From Hybos culiciformis (Eukaryota; Arthropoda; Insecta; Diptera; Hybotidae), in NCBI GenBank assembly GCA_964007475.1, contig OZ023273.1, positions 134,637,308 to 134,701,307 of the forward strand: a stretch of 64,000 bases of DNA, given 5' to 3'. The position numbers and the translations under genes are program-made. The notes beneath the pieces are model-generated. The model saw only the letters and a program-made list of their open reading frames with translations. It made no database searches and was not told the origin of the DNA. This document shows, piece after piece, positions 1 to 11,092 of this stretch (its first letter is position 1; each line of letters begins with the position of its first letter).

Positions 1-3000
1 ACCTGCAAAACATACAATACCTAACTGTGCTAGTTCTGTAGATTATTTTTTTCTTAGCTTAAACGTGAAAATTGATTTAGTGAAAAATCAGAATTAACAT
101 TGTTTTATGTAAAATCATCATCAACATCAAAATGATGATAATATAACATAATATAATATGGATAATGATTATTTCAATTTGAATTTAAAACTTTGATGAT
201 GATGAAAAAAAAAAAAAATTGTTCTGATTTTATTATGATGAGAACTAAAAAAAAAAAAAAAACCATAAAACCATTTTTATTCTTGATTTGAAATTTCTTA
301 ACAAATTAAGCATAAAATAGATGCAATGGAATTCGATATAAGAAAAAATAAAATTAAATAGTTCAATGGAACTTAATTTTTTGACAGCTTGCAATAAAAA
401 AAAATACATGATGTAGCTGTGACCATTCTAAGCAAAAAAAAAAAGTCAATTATCTGTACATTTATCCTAAATTTAAATTAGACTTAGTTATATAGCATAA
501 CGACGGAGAATTTTTTTTGTATTCTGGTGATGAATATTGTATAAGGCGCATATAAAATATTCAGATTAAGTAAGTACTTAATAAAAAATTAGAAATTGTA
601 TGTTCAATCAATATTAATATAAGAAAATAAATAATTTATTATAATATAAATTAATTTTTTAAACTATATTTTGCTAGGATTTTGTTCTTTAATTCAAATT
701 TTCCATATTGATTTATTTTTAAAGCCGATTTCTTTATAACCACATATGTATATATAAACTTAGCTGCTTTAGGAAAAGAGAAATACTTGATACGTCTTCT
801 CAATATTTGTCCAATTCAATGTTAATTTATTTATTTATTTCAACCATATTTTAACAAAATTAGAACTAATAAATTACTAATACATTAAAATTGCGAATTC
901 AATTGCTTAAATTAATCTGTAGAAAATAGAAATACATTTAGGAACAAATTTCTTGTCATTAGAATATTGTCCCGCCAGGTATTAATGTTTTGATTATTCT
1001 TCAGCAAAATTATGTGCAGATACTTTTTTTTTCTCTGGCAATAAGAAATTTTGTACGAAAATGTATCTTAATATAAAATTTTGCGCGTGACGAATTTGAT
1101 TAGATTCACATACTTCTCGTTAAAACAGTATTATTTTACGAATTATTAAATTATATAATTTTTAAAAAAGTTTTATCTTATCAGGATAATCTAAAACATT
1201 TGTTTATAATTTATTTTATTATTTTTTTTTTTTTTAATTTTATTTCAAAATTTAATTGAGATAATTACATAATTACATGAAAAAAAAGTAAATAAAATAT
1301 TGACCTAAAATTGGATACCATTTTACCTTACGATTTGTTCGAAGATAAGCTTGAGACCTTAGTATGTACAATTGTAATTTAACACATAATTATTGTTTAC
1401 ATACCTAAAAAGTGTACACTGATCAGCATGATATTAATAAAACTTTTGGCGAACAATTTTTATATTCGGAAAATTCATACATTTTGTCTTGTGCCTGGTT
1501 AACTTTATTTATATCAGTATTTTTCTTCAATTAAATTAAGGCTTTTGGGTTTCAGGTTTGTATTATGATCAATTGAGGTAAAAAATTAGAATAAAAGTCA
1601 AATAATATAAATAAACTATATTTTAATTCAAAATATTCAAGCCGATTGGTTTCAATCGATCTGGAAATTTATCAAACTCAATATTTTCATAATTCTCGGT
1701 TTTTGAATTTATGTAAATAAAAAATAAAATATATAATTTAAAAATTATTACTCTTAACCGAGAATAATTTTATACATATATGTACATTAATATTTCGTTT
1801 CAAACCAGTGAATTTGAAATCAATTTGTGAAAATTATGCGCAAGAAGTTATTTATATAACAAAATCAAACCTTACAGGCTTTTATCATGTTTTTTTTATG
1901 TATTCTTTTATTCTGTTAAAAAAAAACTTTTAATTATGATTTTTGTTTCTTAGTAGTATCGTTAAAAAAACATATTTTTTTTATGAAATTATGACTTTTC
2001 TTTTTTTTTTAATATACGATATTATAAAATCATCCAAGTGTCAACAATAAGTAATCGCATCACTGCCTATTATAATTTGCCTTATTTTTTATTATTCTTA
2101 CAATGTGGAAGGAAATGTTTACAACAGGTGATTTACTTGTGTAATAAGTGTAAGATTTTTTCTTTCTATTTTCTTTTTTTTTTGTCATATATTTCTTATA
2201 TTATACAAGGAATATTGATAGTATTACAATACGAATAGTTTTATATCTTCAAGAAAAGAGTTCGATGTACTATGAAAATTTTTAAGTAAATTTCTTGGTA
2301 ACTGAATTTCGTTTTTTAATTAGGCTGTTAAATCCAATAAAAAATTGTTCATTATAAAAGTAATGTTTGTTAAATTTAAGTTATGCAACTTTTTGTAATG
2401 TTTTATTTTAAACTCTTAAAATTTGAATAAAGGTTGATGTTCATGTCAGTTTTGCCTATTAATAACTTTAAAAGATTTAATATAAATTAGTTTTGATGAC
2501 TAAATAAATAGATAGATTTATGTATAGAAAGTATATCTAAATAAAAAGTATATAATTTTTTTTTTTATATAAAAATCATAATGATTTAAGATAAAGAACA
2601 AAATTATTAAAGTTAAAAAAAAATTATTCGTCACACTTTTGAGAACGCTTTAATTTTAAATTATTATAATTTATATTTTTTTACTTACAACCATAAAAAT
2701 CATAGAACCGAAAAGATCACCTGTTATAATTTCACTTCACTATAATAACAATTATTTTAAAATATATAAAATTTATTATTAAATATTGTTTCTATGTTAA
2801 TCTTTTCTATTTTCTATACAATATTTAATGTCGGGTTTGCTTATAAGTTATTTGTTTAATTTATTCTAAAAAATCTGATCTAACTTTGATAGAGTTAGTA
2901 CCAGGCTTCTGTCATAACTATAATTTCTGTTCTAACAGGTTCTAAACAAACTTCTATTAACAGAAACTTTTCTCATAATTAAAATGTTAAAATAATTAAA

Positions 3001-3318
3001 ATGATAAAATTTCAAGTTACACGATTTTATTATTTAAATTTGTAATAAGAAGTAGGAAATAAAATAATATTACAAAATTTGTTCTGAAATCTATTAACAC
3101 TACATAGCTTAAACGTGAGATTATAAAATTCAATCAATCAGTCACAATTTTTTTTTATTTTCTGTTCTTATAATGTGCTTCATCTATACATACACTGAAC
3201 TTGCAATAGTTGCAATTAACTCACTTCCTCCGAACCGATTATTCTAAAATTTAGCATGCATGATAATTTTACTCGACTAATTATATTTTGTCGGTAATGT
3301 AGATTAAAAAAATTGTAG
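1..3318. other. AT-rich intergenic DNA
   Basis: No gene, RNA gene or repeat that I can support. The stretch is dominated by A/T runs and short homopolymers. The longest open frame, at 2038-2238, has a composition expected of random AT-rich DNA and no exon signals. Confidence 0.6.
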
Positions 3319-3429
3319 TTACTAATGAAATTGCATTACGGAAGTTTTGGAGTTGATGGAATATCGTCGGAAATAAGCGTATTTGAAAATTTTCAGGAAA
3401 GTAAAAAGCCAAAGCGTTCTCAAAATTAA
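3319..3429 (+). CDS. possible small ORF or 3'-terminal exon
   Basis: A frame richer in GC than its surroundings follows an acceptor-like TTGTAG at 3313-3318. It contains an ATG at 3325 and ends in TAA at 3427-3429, giving 34 residues from that ATG. It reads MKLHYGSFGVDGISSEI and continues into a polar tail ESKKPKRSQN. It does not look like random AT-rich translation, but I do not recognise it and find no upstream exon between 1 and 3310. It could be a short peptide gene, the last exon of a gene beginning outside the window, or a relic. Confidence 0.25.
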   Translation, partial: LLMKLHYGSFGVDGISSEISVFENFQESKKPKRSQN

Positions 3430-4136
3430 TTTTCATTATGTTTTCCACAAGTTATTTTTTTATATTCATGTTAATTTTTCACAATGATTTTTTTTACTTC
3501 CATTAAATTCATAAAGATGGCATTTCTTTATAAAGAAACACTGTACATATTAAAAAACTTATCGAAGTGAATAAAGCTTTTTACTGTTTTGGTATTGATA
3601 TATCGATTTAAAATTATATTTATGGATAACGATCGGATTATAATACCCATAAAATTTATTTCGTTACACTGAAATGGAGATTTTTAATATATTTATTTGA
3701 ACTTATAATAATATTAATAATAACAAATATTTTTTTTAATTTGTTGTGGTTTGAAGTAATTGAGGGTATAGAATAAAGGTAGCTCTCTTCATTTTTTTTT
3801 TTACAAAACACAAAAGAAATATGAGTGCTAATAATCTTTTAATAATACTGGAAAACTACACGCAAAACCGACATTCTCATTTCTTTTTTTTTTTTTCCAT
3901 TTTTAAGATTGAAAAAATTTCAAGAAATAATTTTGATCATTTTGGTTAATTTTTTTTTTGTATTAATTTTCCTTTGAATTAATATATGTACTTAGATTTT
4001 AAATCAATTATTTTTAAGGTTTAAACAAAAATTAGATTAATAGATTCTGAGCAAATTATTTTCGAATAATTGCCCGGATACCCTTTAGCATTTTAGAGTC
4101 ATGACTTGATAACCTTGATTATCACTCAATAAGTAC
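3430..4136. other. AT-rich spacer
   Basis: Nothing recognised beyond A/T-rich sequence leading to the small TATA-type promoter at 4137. Confidence 0.5.
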
Positions 4137-4144
4137 TATAAAAG
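4137..4144 (+). promoter_or_regulatory. TATA box of the Kazal-derived small gene
   Basis: TATAAAAG lies about 95 bases upstream of the ATG at 4233. A TTCAATA initiator-like sequence follows around 4169-4175, close to 30 bases downstream, the normal insect TATA-to-start spacing. This supports real transcription of the downstream ORF. Confidence 0.45.
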
Positions 4145-4232
4145 TAATAAATAACTTATTTTATATTGTTCAATAAGATTTATATTTTAAACTGTATCTT
4201 GAAAAAAAATAAAATAAATTTAAGCTTTCGGA

Positions 4233-4415
4233 ATGATTACATTGATTCTATCTGCTTTTGCAATGATGATATATGCAGAACAGCCTTGTATTGTCACATT
4301 GGAGTATCGGTCGGTATATGGTTCAGATAGTAAAACATATTCCAATAATAGATTTAGAATGTTCAACTTTGAAAAGTCCAGGCCTAACAAAAGTGAAAGA
4401 AGGAAATTTCTCTGA
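4233..4415 (+). CDS. small secreted protein derived from a Kazal inhibitor, cysteines lost
   Basis: The ORF is 60 residues. Residues 1-16 form a signal peptide (MITLILSAFAMMIYAEQ). The mature part begins at C19 and follows the Kazal template: EYRSVYGSDSKTYSNN matches the usual Y-x-P-V-C-G-S-D-G-K-T-Y-S-N with exact spacing. Only C19 remains. The position of the second Cys of the CxC pair is V21, that of VCG is Tyr29, that after SNN is Arg40, and no later Cys exists. Kazal domains normally need three disulfides to present the protease-binding loop, so canonical inhibition is unlikely. The ORF is nevertheless complete, in one exon, with a TATA box upstream and AATAAA at 4442-4447. It is either a pseudogene with an accidentally open frame or a repurposed secreted peptide. 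The Kazal assignment rests on motif spacing, not on a search. Confidence 0.6.
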   Translation: MITLILSAFAMMIYAEQPCIVTLEYRSVYGSDSKTYSNNRFRMFNFEKSRPNKSERRKFL

Positions 4416-4634
4416 TTAAATGAATTTTAAAATTATAGAAAAATAAAATCAAATGAAAACATTTTTGAATTCTTTTTTTGCTCGAGGTTCGTTTGTAGAA
4501 TAAAAACAAAAAAAGTTTCTTTTTTAGGACTAAATGTTCTTATTGTTTATTTGTACATTACATATTATTTTGCATAATTCTTATTCATAATATTATTTTT
4601 TGTAAAATATTAAATTTTTTGAGCTTCGTGATTT

Positions 4635-6790
4635 CTAATTTTCAAATTTAACAAATTCCATTTGAAATTTACGTTGCCTGCAATCTCTTTGGTGTTTACG
4701 GTTGGTAACTTTTTTCATTTCGCTTCTAAGAAATTCAACGTAATCAGCAAATACTACGATAACTTCACTTTTAAGAGCACCTAAAAAGAAATTTATGTGC
4801 GAACTACATATTGTAATATAGTTATTAAATAAAATTCAGGCTTACGATATAGTGTTTCATGTAAATGAATGTAAATGGAAAATTTTTTTTTTTGATGACC
4901 ACGCCAATTATATTGCTCCAATACTTCAGGATCAATTATTGTGGTTAACCGATTATGTTTAAATGTTTCAAAGAAAGGAACCTTTTAAATACGTGGAAAT
5001 ATAATAAAAAAATATATACATTATATTAACATTAAATAATACCAAATTTCTCTTAGCACATTGCTCGTTAAGAATTTCCAAATCCTTCACTGTTTTTATT
5101 GGAACTTTTACATTTGGCGCATCTAGTAAAACTGGTTTTTTGAGTTTAGAGAAAAATTGACAAGCTCTAATTTCATCTGCTGAATTTTTAAGGTTTTCCG
5201 CAAATTTTTTTAAATGGAAGTGATGTTGAAATAAAAGTTCTTTGCCTAAAAAAAATACTTGTTATCCCCCAATTCGAAAATAAATGAAGTATTTTCTTTA
5301 CAATATATTTATACTTATTTTATTAAGTTTTGATTTTTGTTCCGAGCGATGGCGAATAAATTATGATTTGAACTTAAGAGTCAACAAAAATCCCAGTCTT
5401 CTGAAGCTGATCATAGATTTAATCAAAAAATACTTATTAAAAATTAAAATTGTGGTTGGACTCAGTTCGCGTATAGTATACGATGTAGCTAATTGTTGTA
5501 ATATTTATGTTACATACAAAACTTTTAAATTTTTTCTTTCACAAAAACAAAAAATAAATCCTATTAATTTATTTATTTACCATATTCTGTATAATATTTG
5601 TTATTAATTTTTGATGGACTCAATTCTTTTTTGTTTTTGTTGAATTTTTTTTCATCTTCAAAATCATCACATTTAAAAAATTCAGTTTGATTACATTCCT
5701 TGGCAGAAATAAGAAAATCTTCGTCTGACTTTCGCCTAGAACTTTCATTATCAACATTATTGGTATCAAATTCAGTTATTGAGTTGGAAAAGCTCTCATC
5801 ACTATCTGAATAGAAATTAAATTCATTATGTTCTTCTTTATTCAACGTGCATTCCTTATCTTTGGATTTATGTGCAAGTGAATTTGTTTTCGATATTTTC
5901 GATTTATGAAAGTTTTCTATGTGGCATTTGATTTTGTTAGTATCAGAATACTCTATGATTTCAAAGCATACTGAACAAATAACAATTTTTTTTGTTATTA
6001 CTTTAGAAGTTTTATCAGCTGGAAATCCAAAAAAATCCCATATTTTAGTTGTGGAATCTGTGGTTCTTACATTTTTCATTAATGGCTTCAAAACTTTGAA
6101 AAACTTCATATTTTGCATTTTCAAAATATTTTTTTGCTTAATTTTTTTTAATAAATCGTTTTCTAAAAAAAAAAATACTGGTTTAACAATTATATTAAAA
6201 TAATTTTTAGTAAAATATTGGATATTCTGTGGCCTTTATGATACCTACTAGACAGTTTTTCAACCCAAATTTTCAACGTTTCAAAGCTTTTAGAGTTACA
6301 AAACAACCGAATTGATTTCTACGTATATTACAAAACAAAAAATAAAATAAAAATTTAAAAAAATTACAAAAAAAAAAATGATAGTCGGCATAGAAAATGT
6401 GGAATTATTCTGACTTAATGCTTGAATAACGAATACAAATTATTAATTAATGAAATGTTTCAAAATATTCATTTAATTTATACCTGAAGAAGAACTTTCA
6501 AAATTAAAATCCACATCAATATCATTTTGATGATATTTTTTCAAATGATTTACGCCCAAAAAATTTTTAAATCCATCTCTGTTTGGGACTATTTTATAAC
6601 AAAAAATACAAACGCAACAATCTTTAGTGATGATGTTTGATTCATTATTACATGGATAACCAAAATAATTCCAAATTGATCCTTCATTAACATTATCTGG
6701 TTGAATAATATTTTTATACTGCAAATTATTAAATATTTCTAAATTCTTTTTTTTATTGATTAAATTCAAAATATCATTTGATTCCTCCAT
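4635..6790 (-). CDS. double BED zinc finger protein with DUF4806-like C-terminus, five exons
   Basis: Exons 6790-6484, 6162-5581, 5245-5043, 4981-4846 and 4780-4635 join with matching phases into one 1374-base frame, 457 residues plus TAG, no internal stop. BED finger 1 has W40-N-Y-F-G, C61, C64, H82 and H87. BED finger 2 has W144-D-F-F-G, C165, C168, H183 and H188. Both are C-x2-C...H-x4-H fingers, and each is preceded by a related N-D-(I/L)-L lysine-rich helix, so exons 1 and 2 look like an internal duplication. An acidic Ser-rich linker follows. Residues 340-435 (VPIKTVKDL ... LEQYNWRGH ... FADYVEFLRSEMKK) resemble DUF4806, a domain common in insect multigene families. The start is the first ATG after an in-frame stop. 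BED fingers bind DNA and are typical of hAT transposases and domesticated derivatives, so a transposon-derived DNA-binding factor is my inference. The DUF4806 assignment is from memory. Confidence 0.75.
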
Positions 6791-8163
6791 TATAATTTTA
6801 TCAATCGACTGGTAGTTGATATCTTTTATTGTTTATTTAAAAAAATTTCGAATCAAAATTAAACTGTTTCAATTTATGGTTTTATTTTAATTTTCTTCAC
6901 TTTGTGGGGCTTATAATAAACTCTTACTTAATCAATAGTTTAACCATCTTTGGGATAACTGTCTGAGATCGCCTTGAATTAAAAAATAATAAGAATTAAG
7001 AATCTATATAAAAAAATCATGTTAGTATAATTTGACACCCAGTCGCATATAAATCTCGATGTGTAAATTTCATGTAAGATAAGATTTATTTGTTTTTTTT
7101 TGGGAGGGAGTAAGATGCGGAGTTAGATTAGATGGACTTAGATACGGGAATTCTGAGTCTCAGTCACAATAAGAAATACCTATACTTATACCTGGTTTAG
7201 GTATCTGCTATCTTTGCGTTACAATGGGAAACAAATCCACAAATTAATTTTTTCTTAACAAAGTCTCAAATGTTGGTTACCTACTACCGAGCCTACTACT
7301 TACGTTGTTTACTACAGAATAGGCGTCCGTCGACCGCGAAGACGAATTAGATCGGCTAGGTATTATGTAAATATGTCCATATTATAGGTGTATTAACATT
7401 TTGTATTGTTTACCCTAATTTTAGTATAATTGTCCTATTCTCTGATCCTTACAATAACTTCTCATTTCTCCAGAAGCACTCATGTAGTAGGTAGGCAGGT
7501 ACATACATAAACCTTCTTACAATAATTAATAAATTTTTTATAAATTAATTTACATTTACAATAACATCAATTTTAATAATTATCCACTTCAGTTGAACGA
7601 AATCTTGAATTTCTTATTTATTTATTTATTTATAAAGTTAAAGAAGATCAAAAGTGAAGAACGAAGAACTCAAGAAGAATACATTTCCAAATTAAAATTT
7701 ACCTATTTACAAATAAACAAACCAGCAGAAAAACCAAAATAGTTTGTTTACGATCAGACGACGACGCCATTATTTTCTACGCCGCTGTGCCTCAATCGAA
7801 ATTTTTGTTCAACTGCGCCTTGCAAAAAAAACTTTTTGGTAGCTGATAAGCGGCTCAAAAATTTAAACAAAAAAAAACAACTTGTGAGGCTAAAAATACT
7901 TCGTACGCCGCTCGCGCTAGTTGAAAATTAATGAGTCGGCCTGTTTACAATTGAAAATTTTGTATAAAATTTTAATGTGCATGTGATCGGTAAGTTGTAT
8001 TTACAATCGTAAATTTAGCTCGGTAAATGCTATATTACATGCGTCAATACACATGTAATTATTTAATCAAGTTAATTTTATTTACATTCTCCGTATTAAG
8101 TAAATTTTACGAGCTGTATAACAAATTTTATTAACATGTTTTGTATACTGTTTTAATGTGCAT
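6791..8163. other. intergenic, probably repeat-derived
   Basis: No gene found. A 17-base string (TTTTAATGTGCATGTGA) occurs near 7970 and again at 8151, so the stretch up to the foldback elements is probably old transposon DNA. The GC-richer patch at 7760-7920 is unidentified. Confidence 0.4.
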
Positions 8164-8279
8164 GTGAGAGGTAGTTGCAATCAATACATTTGCAATGCAA
8201 CAAATAAACAAAATTTCAAAATGAAGAAATTTTGTTTATTTGTTGCATTGCAAATGTATTGATTGCAACTATCTCTCAC
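8164..8279. repeat. near-perfect 54-base inverted repeat (long hairpin)
   Basis: Bases 8164-8217 and 8226-8279 are reverse complements with one visible mismatch, separated by an 8-base loop. The arms include GTTGCAATCAATACATTTGC. The hairpin abuts the MITE beginning near 8287 and is best explained as a foldback element end. An inverted-repeat transcript would form long dsRNA. Confidence 0.85.
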
Positions 8280-8288
8280 CTAACGGGC

Positions 8289-8625
8289 TGTCTACATTAG
8301 CGATTTAGAATCGCGCGTATTTATGAATGTATTGTTTTTTTTCTGTTTCATTTATTAGTATTTGTGTTTGCTCAATATGCCACTGGGTTAGATTTACAGC
8401 ATGCGATTTTTATACATTTTTCCAAATTGTACCATTTTACTTGATTTAAATGTCAAATTAATAAAAAAAATAAAAAATTTGTGAGAAATGTCAAAAAATA
8501 CGCATGCTGAAAAATTATTCAAAATCAGCATGCGTATTTTGCTGCGATTTTGGATTTTGTATAAAGATACACAAATACATTTAAAGAACAAAATCGCATG
8601 CAGGAAAAATACGCTAATGTAGACA
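8289..8625. mobile_element. 337-bp MITE with TGTCTACATTAGCG ends
   Basis: TGTCTACATTAGCG at 8289-8302 is the exact reverse complement of 8612-8625. Inside, AATACGCATGCTGA and its complement form another stem around 8495-8541. TAACGG occurs on both sides (8281-8286 and 8631-8636) and is a candidate target-site duplication, though the ends then differ by a few bases. There is no transposase, so it is non-autonomous. The family is not assigned. Confidence 0.75.
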
Positions 8626-8659
8626 CCTAGTAACGGTCTCGTGATATAAATATTGACTG

Positions 8660-9669
8660 GGGGGTTGGACATTTGTCCGCGGGACATTTGTCCGCGATTT
8701 GTTTTTGTATCGCGGACATAAAAATGACATTTGTCCGCGATTCGAAATGTCTTTTGTCCGCCGCGGACAAATGACATTTTCCAAAATGTCATTTGTCCGC
8801 GATAAAAATTAATCGCGGACAAATGACATTTTGCAAAATGACATTTGTCCGCTAAAAATCTGAAAAATCAATCGCGGACAAATGACATTTTGCAAAATGA
8901 CATTTGTCCGCTAAAAATTTAAAAAATCAATCGCGGAAAAATGACATTTTGCAAAATGACATTTGTCCGCTAAAAATTAAAAAAAGCAATCGCGGACAAA
9001 TGACATTTTGGAAAATGACATATGTCCGCTAAAAATTTGAGGCTAAAGTGCAGATGACGTGAACCAATCAGAATCGGCACAACAAGAGAGGGAGGTGGGG
9101 GGCGGCGGGCGGGCGGGTGGACTGGTGGTTGGTCAGTGGGATTTGCGGCGTCAGCCGCAAATCCCACTGACCAACCACCAGTCCACCCGCCTGCCCGCCG
9201 CCCCCCACCTCCCTCTCTTTAAGGGCCAAATCGGGCAAAAAAAAAAAATTGCATATACAAAATGTATGAACAATTTGGGGGGACTCTACCCCTCTTCCCT
9301 TTTCCAAGCTTCAGACGATTCTGAGTGGTTCACGTAATCTGCAGTATCTCCAAAATTGAAAAATCAATCGCGGACAAATGACATTTTGCAAAATGACATT
9401 TGTCCGCTAAAAATTCGAAAAATCAATCGCGGACAAATGACATTTTGCAAAATGACATTTGTCCGCTAAAGTTAGAAAATTCAATCGCGGACAAATGTCA
9501 TTTTGCAAAATGTCATTTGTCCGCTAATTTTGGGACATTTGTCCGCGGCGGACAAATGTCATTTTACAATCGCGGACAAATGACATTTTGCAAAATGACA
9601 TTTGTCCGCGAAGTTTTCCATACAAATTTCATCGCGGACAAATGTCCCGCGGACAAATGTCACGGCGCC
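8660..9669. mobile_element. 1-kb foldback element built of repeated palindromes
   Basis: The 9-base sequence TATTGACTG flanks it at 8651-8659 and 9670-9678, a target-site duplication. The ends carry a perfect inverted repeat of about 31 bases starting GACATTTGTCCGCGGGACAT. The interior has about ten units of a 38-base palindrome (core GCGGACAAATGACATTTTGC plus its complement) spaced roughly 58-60 bases, linked by TAAAAATT spacers. A 9-base duplication and long compound ends are typical of Mutator-like elements, but no coding sequence is present, so the superfamily is inferred weakly. A second element (9041-9351) has inserted into one spacer. Confidence 0.8.
9041..9351. mobile_element. GC-rich foldback element, copy 1, nested
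   Basis: The ends GGCTAAAGTGCAGATGACGT and the complement of 9332-9351 are diverged inverted repeats. Flanks AAATTTGA (9033-9040) and AAAATTGA (9352-9359) form an 8-base duplication with one mismatch. The centre is a GC-rich hairpin (about 9085-9220) with runs such as GGGCGGGCGGG and a GGTCAGTGGGATTTGCGGC stem. It lies inside the palindromic element of 8660-9669, so it inserted later. The same family is at 13904-14480, and a fragment is near 62337. Confidence 0.8.
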
Positions 9670-10212
9670 TATTGACTGTGTCTATGTGTTTTTGTGTATA
9701 CACAACTCGTTGTAATAACAAATTTTCTTAACATGTGTTGTAATCTACTATTACGGCGTGACACGCTTAAAATTTTTTGTTGAAGTCCGTACGAAAGCAT
9801 AATTGGTTCTACTTATTTCAACAATATTGAATTATATCTCAGTTTACTACATCAAAAAAATATTATAATCCTATATTAGCATAACGTTCACGCCATCTGA
9901 AGTAATTTAGTAGTAATTTTGAACATGCTGTTTATTTTTAAGAGGACACATCATTATGGCAGGGTTATTGAAGTGCTCAATAATGGGTATCATGTAATCT
10001 ATGTAATATGCGTGAGCTACAAATATAAATGGTTATCACATAATATATTTGTTGCTGATGTTCAACCATAACAATTATTCGTAGTATTCAACAGACCTCC
10101 TAGATATTTTAAAGAATTCTCGAAAAAATATGTATGTTAATCATTATCTAGGTAATATTATATATTAAAATATTTATTCATTCACTTTAATACATTTATA
10201 CTTAAAATGATT
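9670..10212. other. intergenic, flanking part of the repeat nest
   Basis: 9711-9745 (TAACAAATTTTCTTAACATG core) nearly repeats 8116-8145, so sequence on both sides of the nest belongs to one related older repeat. No gene seen. Confidence 0.5.
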
Positions 10213-10374
10213 TTATTTAATTTTATAAACTAGTTTAGCCCATCGCGAACGTTGTTTTCTCCTTCCTCTCCCTTGCCTTTTAGTTCTTCTATCTGCTCCA
10301 TTTTCTAAAAAGGCGATCCTTTCATCTATTTGGATGATACTTTCAAAAAAAAATGTAAAGGAATCTGAAATCAT
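10213..10374 (-). CDS. possible 53-residue basic protein or terminal exon
   Basis: The frame from the ATG at 10374 to the TAA at 10213 encodes a hydrophobic start, then IIQIDERIAFLENGADRRT, then an Arg/Lys-rich tail (KRQGRGRRKQRSRWAK). The GC content is well above the flanks and the middle could form a short coiled coil. The tail is of the kind that binds nucleic acid. An acceptor-like TTTCAG at about 10363-10368 could make it a terminal exon. I do not recognise it; it may be a remnant of a transposon ORF. Confidence 0.3.
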   Translation of the reverse strand: MISDSFTFFFESIIQIDERIAFLENGADRRTKRQGRGRRKQRSRWAKLVYKIK

Positions 10375-10427
10375 GGAGCCTCTGAATAATTACCACCTTC
10401 GATATGTGTGCAAGTTCATTGGTGTTT

Positions 10428-10568
10428 TTATTTCCTCTCTGAACTTCATTCAACATCATATCACATCGGATTCCATAATAGGCCTATTATATATTTTTTT
10501 ATTTCCTCTCTGAACTTCATTCAACATCATCATATCACATCGGATTCCATAATAGGCCTATTATATTT
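10428..10568. repeat. two-copy tandem duplication of about 70 bp
   Basis: ATTTCCTCTCTGAACTTCAT and everything up to GGATTCCATAATAGGCCTAT occurs at 10428-10499 and again at 10500-10568. The second copy has one extra CAT triplet. The duplication is recent. Confidence 0.9.
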
Positions 10569-11092
10569 TTTTTTAAAACCATATCATTTTCATAATTCTC
10601 TCAAATATCCACACACATTATGTAATTTTATTTTTTTTGGTGATTCTCATTATTTTCATATTAATTTTGTATCAATCTAACATAATAAGACCCTAGAAAG
10701 AAAATTTCAATATTTTATTAAAGTTTGTTTGGTTTATTTATCTTTTTTCTATTTTTATAGAAAACGATTCAGTTTTAGAATAACAGCATGGTTTTTATTT
10801 CTAGGGTTCAACTCAGTAGAGGGAACCTGAAAGGTTTGGGTATCATCACAGTCTTCTAATTCAAGCAAAAATCAAATTGAAGTTTTTTTCTTCCAATTCA
10901 AGCGAAAATAAAATTGACGTTTTGTTTTCAATTTATTAGATAAGTACTTACTTTTTTGGTAACAAAAAAATGTCTGCCTGTTCTATATTAGTTTTCTTGA
11001 TTAAGAGGTGGTAACCGCATAAATCTAAAATAAATATTTTTATTACTTAGGTTTTTCAGTATAAAAAATTAAAGCCTTTCCATGTATTTATT
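10569..11092. other. intergenic stretch
   Basis: Two imperfect copies of a TCAATTTKATTTTYGCTTGA-like sequence lie on the minus strand around 10860-10920. No exon could be supported. The AATAAA of the DDX6-like gene (minus strand) is at about 11087-11092. Confidence 0.4.

Noticed and set aside
8660..9669. CRISPR-like array (regular repeats with spacers of similar length)
   Set aside because: The units are palindromes with near-identical spacers, flanked by terminal inverted repeats and a target-site duplication in a eukaryotic genome; it is a transposon.
8394..9675. Open frames rich in DKCHFAKCHLS repeats
   Set aside because: They are translations of the palindromic transposon units, present in both orientations.
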